Assembly: GCA_964354135.1 (NCBI GenBank)
Contig: CAYGZA010000095.1
Coordinates: 1 to 18,861 of the forward strand
Origin: CAYGZA01 sp964354135
GTDB taxonomy: Bacteria > Planctomycetota > Planctomycetia > Pirellulales > Thermoguttaceae
Direction of reading: 5' to 3'
DNA: 18,861 nt
Of the stretch, positions 1 through 6,921 are shown piece by piece. The stretch's first letter is position 1. Each line of letters opens with the position of its first letter. The notes below the pieces were generated by a model that saw only the letters and a list, made by a program, of their open reading frames with translations, made no database searches and was not told the DNA's origin. The position numbers were made by a program, and so were the translations under genes.

Positions 1-1
1 C

Positions 2-598
2 GGCGGAACGCTCGAAGGCACGGTCTTCGTTTTCGACGTGGCCGGCGGCGCGGAGATCCGCCGCTACAAGCCGCCCACCCGCAGCGTGCGGGGCCTTGCT
101 GTGGCGCCGGACGGGCGATTGGCCGCGTATGCGGGCGGGTTCGGGACCCGCTTGTACCCGGACGATCCGGAAAGGCACCCCCTTCACTTGTGGGACCTGG
201 AAAGCGGCCGGAAGGTCCGCGCGCTTGGGGTGGCGCCGGGCGGCGTGAACAGCGTCGCCTTTTCAGCGGACGGCGGCCGCCTGATCGCAGGCGGAGACCA
301 CGGGATCTGGATGTTCGACGTGCCAACCGGGCAAGAGATGCGGCGCGTCGACCCGGGCGAACAGATCTCCTCCGTGGCTTCTTCGCGCGAGGGTCGCCGG
401 GCGTTGTCCGGCAGTCTCAACGGCAGCGTTCGCTTGTGGGACGTCGACACCGGCAAAGAGATGCTGCGGTTTGATGGGCATACCGACCGCGTGACGTGCG
501 TGGCCCTTTCGCCGGACGGGCGATACGCCCTCTCAGGCAGCTACGACTATACCGTTCGCCTGTGGGCGCTCCCGCGGCCCGACGCGGTCCGCAATTGA
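2..598 (+). CDS. WD40-repeat protein, C-terminal part (5' end outside window)
   Basis: The reading frame is open from the first complete codon at base 2, so the gene starts upstream of the window. The GTG at 38 lies inside a repeat blade and is not a credible start. About 198 residues are visible. They hold successive WD40 blades ending in typical W/F-D strands: VFVFDVAGG, LHLWDLESG, IWMFDVPTG, VRLWDVDTG and a final YTVRLWAL. The best blade has the full GH...D pattern (FDGHTDRVTCVALSPDGRY). WD40 propellers are protein-interaction scaffolds. In planctomycetes they are often fused behind Ser/Thr kinase or sigma-factor domains, but nothing here shows what the missing N-terminus is. The protein ends about six residues after the last blade, so the C-terminus appears complete. 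The 3' end faces a decayed minus-strand peptidase fragment. Confidence 0.88.
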   Translation, partial: GGTLEGTVFVFDVAGGAEIRRYKPPTRSVRGLAVAPDGRLAAYAGGFGTRLYPDDPERHPLHLWDLESGRKVRALGVAPGGVNSVAFSADGGRLIAGGDHGIWMFDVPTGQEMRRVDPGEQISSVASSREGRRALSGSLNGSVRLWDVDTGKEMLRFDGHTDRVTCVALSPDGRYALSGSYDYTVRLWALPRPDAVRN

Positions 599-970
599 GG
601 TTTGGCAAGTGCTCCCAGGCACATAGCACGCATGGGCGAAGGAAAGCCTCGCCTGTGCGGCAAGAGTGCGCGACGGTTTCGCGTTTGCGGCAGCCCTCGC
701 CCTCGTTCTTCAAGACTCCGTGGACGCGCGGGACGTTCTTCCGCCTTGGGGCCTCGACGATCGCGTCGGGCCGGTGGCCGCCGACGGCGTGCTCTACATC
801 TCCTTGAACATTAAGTTTGGGCCGTCAAGGAGCAGCGTGCGTCGGAGTGAAACCACGGATGAGGCGGATGATTCGTGGTCTTTTGTCCCCCACCCGCTTG
901 ACGCCCCGCTCCTTCTCGGCGAGGATATTATCTTGGGTTACGCCTGCTCGAAGATACGGAGGAGCTACGA
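599..970. other. 372-bp intergenic stretch between WD40 and DUF362 genes
   Basis: No intact gene is visible. The left two thirds (about 615-824) contain a recognisable but broken S9 peptidase 3' end on the minus strand, listed separately. The right third leads into the DUF362 gene. It has TATTAT at 926-931 and TTGACG at 898-903, but these are 22 bp apart, too far for a normal sigma-70 promoter, so only the -10-like box is a weak promoter candidate. A good Shine-Dalgarno sequence (GGAGGAG, 958-964) precedes the DUF362 ATG. Confidence 0.6.
615..824 (-). pseudogene. Decayed 3'-terminal fragment of an S9-family peptidase
   Basis: Translated on the minus strand from 824 downwards, this stretch aligns without gaps to the last 60-70 residues of the intact S9 peptidase at 2215-4125. 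Shared blocks include DAIVEA, a run matching EGEG, RKRET and EAFLR, ending VLCAW against VLFA-stop. A TGA at 825-827 lies directly upstream in the same frame, and the stop codon expected at the 3' end has become TGG, so the frame runs on. The position of the catalytic Asp reads Glu (QGDVEHAV against QGEIDRVV), and the position of the catalytic His reads Glu (EGEGC against EGHGW in ungapped alignment). Only the hydrolase tail is left, with no propeller and no serine motif. I infer an old duplication or a related gene eroded by deletion. It cannot encode an active enzyme. Confidence 0.75.
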
Positions 971-2182
971 ATGCCATCGGAAATGAACCGACGCACCTTG
1001 CTCGCAGGAAGTCTCGGCGCGGCTGCGGTCTTGGCCGGCGCCGGGCGGGGTTGGAGACGGGCCGCGACCCGGGCTGCACCGCCAACCCGCGACCGCTCCC
1101 AAGAGGCCCCGGCCACGCCGGTCGGCATCCAGCGGTGCGAATCGTTCGAGCCGCAGCTCCTGCGGCGCAAGCTGGATGCGCTCCTGGACTCGATCGGCGG
1201 CATCAGGAGCCTGGTCCCGAACAAGACGGTCACGATCAAAATCAACCTGACGGGTCTCCAGTGGAAGCCCTTCGGCGGAATGCCGGCCTACGAGACCTAC
1301 CAGACGCACCCGAACACCGTGGCCGCCCTCTGCGCCGCCCTGAGCGACGCGGGGGCGCGGCGGATCGTGGTCGTCGAGAACATGTACTGGGACGAGCCGT
1401 TCGAGAAGATCCTCCGTGACGCCGGCTGGGACGTGGCCGCAATCCAGTCGGCCGGCGGGAATCGCGTCACCTTCGAGGACACTCGCAACCGCGGGCAATT
1501 CCCCGCGTACAGCCGCTTCAAGGTTCCCTGGGGCGGGTTCATCTATCCGGCCTTCGATCTGAACCAGCGGTTCGAGAAGACCGACATGCTGGTCTCCCTG
1601 GCCAAGCTTAAGCAGCATGCCTGCGCCGGCGTGACCGGGGCGGTGAAGAACTTCTTCGGCATTGCCCCGTGCTCGCTCTACGGCAATGACGCGCCGAGCG
1701 AGAACCCCAAGGACCACCGCACCTCGATGTTCCACGACGGGCGCAAACGCGTGCCCGCCGGCGTGCCCGCCGAGTTGCCCAACGACGTCCACGACGCGCG
1801 GTACCGCGTCCCGCGGATCGTCGCCGACATCTTCGGGGCCCGGCCGGCGGAACTCAACATCGTGGACGGCATCCGCACGATCAGCGGCGGCGAGGGGTAT
1901 TGGAACCGGGGCGTGGCGATCGTCGAGCCGAAAGTGCTCCTGGCCGGGCGCAACGGCGTCTGCACCGACGCGGTCTCGACGGCCGTCATGGGCTTCGATC
2001 CCCAGGCCCCGCACGGCAAGTCCCCCTTCCAGGGCGACAATCACCTGAAGCTGCTGGCCTCGGTCGGCGTGGGCTCCAACAACCTCGCGCGGATCGAGAT
2101 TGCCGGCCTGCCGCTGAAGGAGGCCGTGTATCCGTTCCAGCCCAAGCGTCGTGCGAAGGCCGTCACGCTGCGCGCTACATAG
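971..2182 (+). CDS. Tat-exported DUF362 domain protein
   Basis: This 403-residue protein has a twin-arginine signal: NRRTLLAGS at residues 6-14, followed by an Ala/Gly-rich hydrophobic stretch to about residue 25. It is therefore probably exported folded. The rest matches the DUF362 family: a KTVTIKINLTG strand (85-95), HPNTVAALCAAL then a GARRIVVVEN strand (113-137), the conserved LVSLAKLKQHACAGVTGAVKNF-type helix (208-228), and IVDGIRTISGGEG near residue 300. DUF362 proteins have no settled biochemical role. Some relatives carry Fe-S clusters, but no CxxC cluster motif is present here. The start is supported by GGAGGAG six bases upstream of the ATG. The gene converges with the S9 peptidase, leaving only 32 bp between the stops, and stands alone on its strand. 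Family is confident; function is unknown. Confidence 0.88.
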   Translation: MPSEMNRRTLLAGSLGAAAVLAGAGRGWRRAATRAAPPTRDRSQEAPATPVGIQRCESFEPQLLRRKLDALLDSIGGIRSLVPNKTVTIKINLTGLQWKPFGGMPAYETYQTHPNTVAALCAALSDAGARRIVVVENMYWDEPFEKILRDAGWDVAAIQSAGGNRVTFEDTRNRGQFPAYSRFKVPWGGFIYPAFDLNQRFEKTDMLVSLAKLKQHACAGVTGAVKNFFGIAPCSLYGNDAPSENPKDHRTSMFHDGRKRVPAGVPAELPNDVHDARYRVPRIVADIFGARPAELNIVDGIRTISGGEGYWNRGVAIVEPKVLLAGRNGVCTDAVSTAVMGFDPQAPHGKSPFQGDNHLKLLASVGVGSNNLARIEIAGLPLKEAVYPFQPKRRAKAVTLRAT

Positions 2183-2200
2183 CCTTGCGCGATTCCGGGA
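2181..2200. repeat. 20-bp element, copy 1 (second copy at 8801-8820)
   Basis: AGCCTTGCGCGATTCCGGGA occurs here and again at 8801-8820 with one mismatch (19/20). This copy overlaps the last two bases of the DUF362 stop codon and ends 14 bp from the 3' end of the minus-strand S9 peptidase. The other copy also ends exactly 14 bp from the 3' end of a minus-strand gene, the sulfatase. Confidence 0.6.
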
Positions 2201-2214
2201 GGGCGAGGCTCCGG

Positions 2215-4125
2215 CTACGCAAAGAGCACGTATTGGCGGAGGAAGGCTTCCACCGTGCGGTAGAAGTGCTCGATCGTCTCGCGCTTGCGCCAGCCGTGCC
2301 CTTCGCCCTCATAGACGTGGTAGACGTGCGGGGTGCTGTTGCGCTTCAGCGCCTCGACGATCGCATCCGACTGATGCCGAGGCACCACCCGGTCGATCTC
2401 CCCCTGGAAAACCGCCAGCGGGCGGCGGATGCGGTCGGCAAACCAGAGCGGCGACCGCTCGCGGTAGATCGGTGCGGCCCCCGGCAGCGGGCCCAGGAGC
2501 GAATCGAGATAGCGGGCCTCGAACTTGTGCGTCTCGGACGCCAGGTGGAACTGGTCGGCCACGCCATACAGACAAACCCCCGCGGCAAAGGCCTCCGGCT
2601 GCCGGGTCATCGCCTGGAGCACGGTGAAGCCGCCGGCGCTGCCGCCCATGATCGCCGTCCGCTCCGGATCCACCTTGCCCGAGTCGGCTAGGTGGCGGGC
2701 GCCGCCCAGGGCATCCTCGACGTCGCAAACGCCCCAGTTGCCGCGGAGCTTGAGCATGTACGGGCGCCCGTAGCCGGTGCTGCCGCGGTAGTTCACCAAG
2801 AGCACGGCATAACCGCGGGTGGCGAAGAACTGGGCCTGCGGGCTGTAGCCCGCCTTGGCCTGCGCGGTGGGCCCGCCGTGGACCAGCACCACCAACGGCG
2901 GCTTGCCGATGCCGGTGGAGCGTTCGCTGGCCGGGGCATAGTACAGCCCGTGGGCCATCTCGCCGTCGGCCGAGAGCCACGAGACCGGCTCGCAGCGGGC
3001 CAGCGACTGGGTGGGCACCGTTTCCGCGGAGGCCCGGGCGACGACCCGCGTCTTCCCGCTTGCGAAATCGTGGACCACGATCCGCGGCGGCGTCGTGGGC
3101 CCGCTGCCGACGAAGACTACCCGGTCTCCGTCGGGCGAAGGCGCGATCTGCGACAGCTCCGCGTACTCGGCCAGAGTTTCGACGGCCGCGCTCCGCCCGG
3201 TGGCCAGCTCGATCCGCTCCAGGCGATGGAAGCCGCGGCGGCTGGCTGCCGCCACGACAAAGCGGCCGTCGGCACCGACCGCGTAGGTCCGCATGCCCTG
3301 CATCCAAGCCGGGGCGCCGCACTCGACCTCGTCTTCCGTCAACCAGCGGCACTCGCGGGACTGGAGGTCGCAGGCGGCGATCCGCCCCCAGCCGGTCTCG
3401 TCGGAGACAAAAAGAATGGTGCCGCCGTCGGGCGTGAACTCGGGCTGGAAAACGGCCGTCTCGGGGCCGCCGGCGATCGCCTCGGGGCGGCCGACCCGCG
3501 GAAGTCTCCCGTCCCCCGTCACCAGCGGCGCGACCGAGAGCTGCGTTCCGTCCCAGGGCATGTTCGGGTGATCCCAGGCGATCCACGCCAGATGCCGCCC
3601 GTCGGGGCTCAGCCGCGGCTGCATGAAGAAATCGCGGCCGTCCACGAGCACCTGCGGCCAGCACTCGCCTGCCGCGTCGACCACGGCGATGCGGTCCACG
3701 TCGTCGTCATCGTGATGGACGTAAACGACCCAGCGGCCGTCGGGCGAGACTACCGGCGACGCAGCCTTGCCGAAGGGCGGCGTAATCGGTCTGGCCGGGC
3801 CGCCGGCAAGCGGCTGGCGATAGATCCGGCCGGTCTTGTGGACCACGAAGTAGACGTACCCGCCGTGGACCGTGAAATCCCCGCCGCCGTAGCCCACCTC
3901 CGCGCGGACGTCCAGCTCCGGCGTCAAGTCGCGGGGGGCGTCTCCGTCGGCGCCTTGGGCCACCAGCACGCCCACTCCGGAGCGGCCTTCCAGCCAGACG
4001 AGCGTCCGCCCGTCGGAGTCCCAGCGGGCGGCCTCCAGCCGGCGCTCTTCGGCCAGGCTCTTGGGGGTGATCATGCTAGTCCACAGTCCGTATTGTCGAG
4101 CGGTCTTCTCGGTCATGGGTCGCAT
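2215..4125 (-). CDS. S9-family serine peptidase (prolyl oligopeptidase / acylaminoacyl peptidase type)
   Basis: The product is a 636-residue peptidase of the S9 clan, which hydrolyses short peptides. Residues 1 to about 370 form a beta-propeller with repeated SPDGR/FTPDG turns. Residues about 385-636 form an alpha/beta hydrolase with LVVLVHGGP (oxyanion region), YRGSTGYG, the nucleophile motif GGSAGG (Ser about 496), the acid in GEIDRVV (Asp about 578) and GEGHGW (His about 610). The triad is complete. No signal peptide is visible, so it is probably cytoplasmic. No clear Shine-Dalgarno precedes the first ATG (4123-4125) or the second (4114-4116). The second gives MTEKTARQYGLW, which looks like a natural family N-terminus, so the true protein may be three residues shorter. 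It lies 133 bp downstream of the SDR gene. An eroded relative of its 3' end lies at 615-824. Confidence 0.93.
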   Translation of the reverse strand: MRPMTEKTARQYGLWTSMITPKSLAEERRLEAARWDSDGRTLVWLEGRSGVGVLVAQGADGDAPRDLTPELDVRAEVGYGGGDFTVHGGYVYFVVHKTGRIYRQPLAGGPARPITPPFGKAASPVVSPDGRWVVYVHHDDDDVDRIAVVDAAGECWPQVLVDGRDFFMQPRLSPDGRHLAWIAWDHPNMPWDGTQLSVAPLVTGDGRLPRVGRPEAIAGGPETAVFQPEFTPDGGTILFVSDETGWGRIAACDLQSRECRWLTEDEVECGAPAWMQGMRTYAVGADGRFVVAAASRRGFHRLERIELATGRSAAVETLAEYAELSQIAPSPDGDRVVFVGSGPTTPPRIVVHDFASGKTRVVARASAETVPTQSLARCEPVSWLSADGEMAHGLYYAPASERSTGIGKPPLVVLVHGGPTAQAKAGYSPQAQFFATRGYAVLLVNYRGSTGYGRPYMLKLRGNWGVCDVEDALGGARHLADSGKVDPERTAIMGGSAGGFTVLQAMTRQPEAFAAGVCLYGVADQFHLASETHKFEARYLDSLLGPLPGAAPIYRERSPLWFADRIRRPLAVFQGEIDRVVPRHQSDAIVEALKRNSTPHVYHVYEGEGHGWRKRETIEHFYRTVEAFLRQYVLFA

Positions 4126-4156
4126 CGTGCGTTGGCACTACGGTAGGCGTGGCATC

Positions 4157-4182
4157 CTGGGGCACGCTTCGCTTTGCCCCAG
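4157..4182. repeat. GC-rich palindrome (8-bp perfect arms)
   Basis: CTGGGGCA at 4157-4164 and TGCCCCAG at 4175-4182 are perfect inverted arms around a 10-base loop, in the gap between the SDR gene and the S9 peptidase. There is no U-tract on either strand, so it is not a classical terminator. It looks like one of the short palindromes that litter the intergenic gaps of this window. Confidence 0.6.
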
Positions 4183-4200
4183 CCACCCGTCGGTACGCCT

Positions 4201-4221
4201 GCCGGGCCGACACGGCCCGGC
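4201..4221. repeat. Second GC-only palindrome in the same gap
   Basis: GCCGGGCC (4201-4208) and GGCCCGGC (4214-4221) are perfect 8-bp arms around GACAC. It lies 19 bp from the palindrome at 4157-4182 and 37 bp after the SDR stop codon. It could slow or end transcription leaving the SDR gene, but no T-run follows, so termination is only a guess. Confidence 0.6.
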
Positions 4222-4230
4222 TCTGAACAC

Positions 4231-4262
4231 TCACCCCTCGTCCCTCGCCCCTGAACCCTCAC
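4231..4262. repeat. Short pyrimidine-rich low-complexity tract
   Basis: A run of CCCTCG / CGCCCCT-like units overlaps the end of the SDR gene, whose stop codon is at 4259-4261. The same style of tract, longer, occurs at 17470-17560. The plus strand is almost purine-free here. Confidence 0.5.
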
Positions 4263-5026
4263 AACTGCCGGATATGGAAGCCGCCGTCCACGTCGATCCG
4301 CTGGCCCGTGCTGAAGGGAAAGTAATCGAGCACAATGGCCGCCACGGCCTTGGCGACGTCCTCGGGCCGGCCCCAGCGGCGGATCGGCCAGAGCCCCTCG
4401 GCGATCAGCCGGTCGTACTTTTCCTGGACGGGGGCGGTCATGTCGCTTTCCACAACGCCCGGGCAGATCTCAAAGACCTGGATTCCTTCGTCGGCAAGGC
4501 GCTGGGCGAAGAGCCAGGTCATCGTCCCGACCGCGGCCTTGGTCATGCAGTAGTCGGCCCGGTTCGTCGAGACGGCGTACGCCGAGATCGAAGAGACGTT
4601 GACGATCTTGGCCGAAGGGATCGTCTTCGCGCGGATCTGGCGGACCATCTCGTTGGCGGCCAATTGCGAAAGGAAGAAGGGACCCTTGAGGTTCGTGTTG
4701 AACACCGCGTCCCAACCCTCTTCCGTGGCTTCGAGGATGTCCTTGCGGCCCACGGAGGTAATGCCGGCGTTGTTGACCAAGAGGTCCAGCCGGCCGAACT
4801 TCTCCAGGGCCGTGCGGACCAGTCCTGCGCGGTCCTCCGCCGAGCCGACGTCGCCGCGGACCGCCGCGGCCATGCCGCCTTCGCCGTTGATGCGGGCCGC
4901 CACCTCCGCGGCCGCATCGGGCCGGGTGGCGTAGTTGACGACCACGGCGTAACCGAGCCGATTCAATTCCAGGGCGATCGCGCGACCGATGCCGCGCGAT
5001 CCGCCTGTCACTATTGCGCCGCGCAT
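4259..5026 (-). CDS. Short-chain dehydrogenase/reductase, 3-oxoacyl-ACP reductase-like
   Basis: A 255-residue NAD(P)H-dependent reductase of the classical SDR fold, of typical length. Visible motifs are the nucleotide-binding TGGSRGIG (7-14), an acidic residue in RGDV (59), NNAG (85-88), the catalytic Ser (about 146) in VNVSSISAY, and YxxxK as Tyr159 and Lys163. The C-terminus RIDVDGGFHI is the usual FabG-like ending. The overall pattern resembles FabG, but fatty-acid genes are absent nearby, and SDR substrates cannot be read from sequence; a sugar or other ketone is equally possible. The residue after NYATRP and the lack of a strong acidic residue at the end of strand 2 fit NADPH preference, which is an inference. 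No good Shine-Dalgarno precedes the ATG. It may be transcribed alone, since a probable terminator and repeats separate it from the polyprenyl synthase upstream. Confidence 0.9.
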   Translation of the reverse strand: MRGAIVTGGSRGIGRAIALELNRLGYAVVVNYATRPDAAAEVAARINGEGGMAAAVRGDVGSAEDRAGLVRTALEKFGRLDLLVNNAGITSVGRKDILEATEEGWDAVFNTNLKGPFFLSQLAANEMVRQIRAKTIPSAKIVNVSSISAYAVSTNRADYCMTKAAVGTMTWLFAQRLADEGIQVFEICPGVVESDMTAPVQEKYDRLIAEGLWPIRRWGRPEDVAKAVAAIVLDYFPFSTGQRIDVDGGFHIRQL

Positions 5027-5045
5027 GAGGGAAATACTCTACAAT

Positions 5046-5073
5046 CAGCTATCAGCCGTCAGCTATCAGCCGT
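5046..5073. repeat. Tandem 14-bp direct repeat
   Basis: CAGCTATCAGCCGT is present twice back to back (5046-5059 and 5060-5073), just upstream of the SDR start and abutting the hairpin pair at 5071-5161. Confidence 0.7.
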
Positions 5074-5161
5074 AGGTTATGCTTCAGCATAACACCCGTG
5101 CCGAGTAACTTCGCTCGGGGCGTCCCGAGGCGAACCATGTTATGCTCAAGCATAACCTACG
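5071..5161. repeat. Inverted pair of REP-like hairpins
   Basis: The left arm (5071-5093) and right arm (5139-5161) are 23-bp inverted copies with one mismatch. Each arm contains its own small hairpin: GTTATGCT and AGCATAAC around a 2-base loop. Between them sits another short stem (CTCGGG...CCCGAG, about 5115-5129). Two palindromic units in inverted orientation are the architecture of REP/BIME elements in other bacteria. The arms are also notably AT-richer than the surrounding genome. Confidence 0.75.
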
Positions 5162-5201
5162 CTCTTGCCAGTCGGCCGCATCAGGCGTCAGTAGAGCAGA
5201 G

Positions 5202-5229
5202 AAGCCCACCGGGTGCAACGGGCGGGCTT
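5202..5229 (-). terminator. Probable terminator of the polyprenyl synthase gene
   Basis: On the minus-strand RNA, AAGCCCGCC (5229-5221) pairs with GGUGGGCUU (5210-5202), giving nine pairs with one G-U and a 10-base loop. Pyrimidine-rich CUCUGCUCU follows. Read on the plus strand the G-U becomes an A-C mismatch, which favours the minus orientation. It lies about 75 nt after the polyprenyl synthase stop codon. The T-tract is weak. Confidence 0.5.
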
Positions 5230-5304
5230 TGCGATGTGCGGCACGCGGCGGCTGCCGGCGATCGGGCATGGTCCCGATGACGGTGTGCCTTTGCGCAAGA
5301 CGAG

Positions 5305-6309
5305 CTACTGCTGCCGCGTGACGATGAAATCGGTCAGCTCGGCCAGGGCCTCGCAGGCGGGCGTCGCCGGCACCGGGTCGAGGATCTGCCTGGCGCGGCG
5401 GGTGTGTACCATCGCCCTCTGCTGGGCATAGGAGATGGAGTCGAACCGCTGGAACCAGGGCCGCAAGGCCTCCACGTGCTGTCCGTCGGCGCGGGCAAGG
5501 ACCGCCAGCAGCTCGTCGCGCTGCCGGCCGTCGACCTGGTTCAGAAGGCGGATCAGCGGGAGCGTCGCCTTCTGCTTGAGCAGGTCGGTGCCCAAGGATT
5601 TCCCGGCCACGGCCTCGCTTCCCTTCACGTCGAGCACGTCGTCGGTGATCTGAAAGGCAATGCCCAGCTCGCGGCCGTACTCGGCCAGCACGTCCTGCAA
5701 CTCGGCGTCCCCGCCGGCAAGATGCGCCCCGAGCCGGCAGCAGCACGCGCAGAGAGCGGCGGTCTTGGCGGCAACGATCTCCAGGTACTCCTCTTCCGTC
5801 AAGTCGTAATCGCCGCGGCTTCCCTCCTGCCGCAGTTCCCCCTCGCACATCCGCTGGCACGCCTCGGCAATGGCCTGGCAGACGAAGATGTCGCCCAACG
5901 AGGTGACCAGGCAGATGGCCCGGGCAAACAAGTAGTCCCCCAAGAGCACGCTCGCCTCGTTGTCCCAGCGGGCATTGACGGTTTCGAGGTGGCGGCGCAG
6001 GGTCGCCTCGTCGAGCACGTCGTCGTGGATCAGCGTGGCGGTGTGGATCATCTCGATCGCGGCCGCCAGAATGCGATGCCCGGCGTGCAGCTCACCGCAG
6101 GCCTGCCCCGAAAGGAGCACCAGCGCGGGACGAAGCCGTTTGCCCCCGAGACGGAACCCATGCTTGACCAGGCGATCGACGAACGGGAAATCGCTGGACA
6201 GCTCGTCGCGCAACACCTCCTCCACCGCGTCGAGCTCTCCACGGATCACGCGGTAGAGCCCGCGGAGCCGCTCCGGAGTGGTCTCGCACCAACTGGTCGC
6301 TTGCGTCAT
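5305..6309 (-). CDS. Long-chain trans-polyprenyl diphosphate synthase
   Basis: This enzyme extends an allylic diphosphate with isopentenyl diphosphate units, making the side chain of menaquinone or a similar lipid. With the start at 6309 the protein has 334 residues. It shows GGKRLRP (55-61), the first Asp-rich motif DDVLD (Asp96, Asp97, Asp100), GDYLFARA (124-131), and the second Asp-rich motif DDVLD (Asp223, Asp224, Asp227) preceded by GIAFQIT. The residue five before the first motif is Ala, a small residue, which in this family permits long products; hexa- to octaprenyl is my inference. The start at 6309 is chosen because AGGA lies eight bases upstream. The frame is open further up to 6381, but that extension lacks family similarity. 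A candidate promoter lies at 6352-6381. Confidence 0.92.
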   Translation of the reverse strand: MTQATSWCETTPERLRGLYRVIRGELDAVEEVLRDELSSDFPFVDRLVKHGFRLGGKRLRPALVLLSGQACGELHAGHRILAAAIEMIHTATLIHDDVLDEATLRRHLETVNARWDNEASVLLGDYLFARAICLVTSLGDIFVCQAIAEACQRMCEGELRQEGSRGDYDLTEEEYLEIVAAKTAALCACCCRLGAHLAGGDAELQDVLAEYGRELGIAFQITDDVLDVKGSEAVAGKSLGTDLLKQKATLPLIRLLNQVDGRQRDELLAVLARADGQHVEALRPWFQRFDSISYAQQRAMVHTRRARQILDPVPATPACEALAELTDFIVTRQQ

Positions 6310-6334
6310 CGATCCATTCCTGACCGCCCGGAGG

Positions 6335-6350
6335 CTTCCCCTAAGGGAAG
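6335..6350. repeat. Small hairpin in the polyprenyl synthase leader
   Basis: CTTCCC (6335-6340) and GGGAAG (6345-6350) form a perfect 6-bp stem around CTAA, between the candidate promoter and the start codon of the polyprenyl synthase gene. It falls about where transcription would begin, so it may shape the 5' end of the mRNA. Confidence 0.4.
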
Positions 6351-6351
6351 G

Positions 6352-6381
6352 ATTATCCCCAATCGCGTTTGTAAAAGGCAA
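6352..6381 (-). promoter_or_regulatory. Candidate sigma-70 promoter of the polyprenyl synthase gene
   Basis: On the minus strand, TTGCCT (6381-6376) and GATAAT (6357-6352) are 18 bp apart, matching the consensus hexamers at 4/6 and 5/6 positions. They lie in the short gap after moaC, about 45 bp upstream of the ATG. Pattern match only. Confidence 0.4.
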
Positions 6382-6391
6382 TGCCCAGGTG

Positions 6392-6883
6392 TCATGTCCC
6401 CCGGACGAAACGGCCGCTTCGGCCGCCGGACTTCTCTTCCAACCGAATCCGTTCGACCACCATGCCCCGATCCACCGCCTTGCACATATCGTAAATCGTC
6501 AGCGCGGCGACGCTCACCGCCACGAGGGCCTCCATCTCCACGCCGGTTCGCGCGGTGGCCCGGGCCTCCGCTTCGATCGCCACGCTCGTGGCGTCCGGGA
6601 ACTGAAAGGAGACGGAAACCGCGTCGAGCGGCAGGTCGTGGCACAAAGGGATCAACCGGCCGGTCCGCTTGGCGGCCATGATCCCTGCGAGCCGGGCCAC
6701 TTCCAGCACGTCTCCCTTGGCAATCCCCCGATCGCGGATGAGTCGGAGCGTCGCGCCCTCCATCCGCACGACGCCGCTTGCCCGGGCTCTCCGCAGGGTG
6801 ACCTCCTTGTCGCCGACATCCACCATCCGGCTGGCCCCCTCCGCGTCGAAATGGCTGAACTCGGTCATCCGCTCTAACGGCAT
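6392..6883 (-). CDS. moaC: Cyclic pyranopterin monophosphate synthase MoaC
   Basis: MoaC works with MoaA in the first step of molybdenum-cofactor synthesis, forming cyclic pyranopterin monophosphate from GTP. The 163-residue product is of normal length and carries the family signatures: FSHFDAEGASRMVDVGDK at the N-terminus, the active-site block RLIPLCHDLPL (76-86), GVEMEAL (114-120) and IYDMCKAVDRG (130-140) with the conserved Lys and Asp. A second ATG five codons in (6866-6868) gives MTEFSHFD, closer to the usual family start. Neither ATG has a clear Shine-Dalgarno. No other moa, mob or moe gene is in the window, so the pathway is scattered. The gene follows the glycosyltransferase gene by 38 bp and may share its transcript, though an AT-rich patch (6912-6924) could hold its own -10 box. 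Confidence 0.95.
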   Translation of the reverse strand: MPLERMTEFSHFDAEGASRMVDVGDKEVTLRRARASGVVRMEGATLRLIRDRGIAKGDVLEVARLAGIMAAKRTGRLIPLCHDLPLDAVSVSFQFPDATSVAIEAEARATARTGVEMEALVAVSVAALTIYDMCKAVDRGMVVERIRLEEKSGGRSGRFVRGT

Positions 6884-6921
6884 CGAGAGAGGGCATCAGG
6901 ACCGGAAAGGGGTGATATATT

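Noticed and set aside
898..931. TTGACG/TATTAT promoter for the DUF362 gene
   Set aside because: The 22-bp spacing is outside the range for sigma-70 promoters; kept only as a weak -10 candidate.
965..2044. 359-codon minus-strand open frame opposite the DUF362 gene
   Set aside because: It lies antisense to a well-supported gene, has no recognisable motif, and long antisense frames are expected at this GC content.
2692..4146. 484-codon plus-strand open frame opposite the S9 peptidase
   Set aside because: Composition is typical of an antisense shadow (Ala/Gly/Arg/Asp-rich without domains), while the opposite strand encodes a complete catalytic triad.
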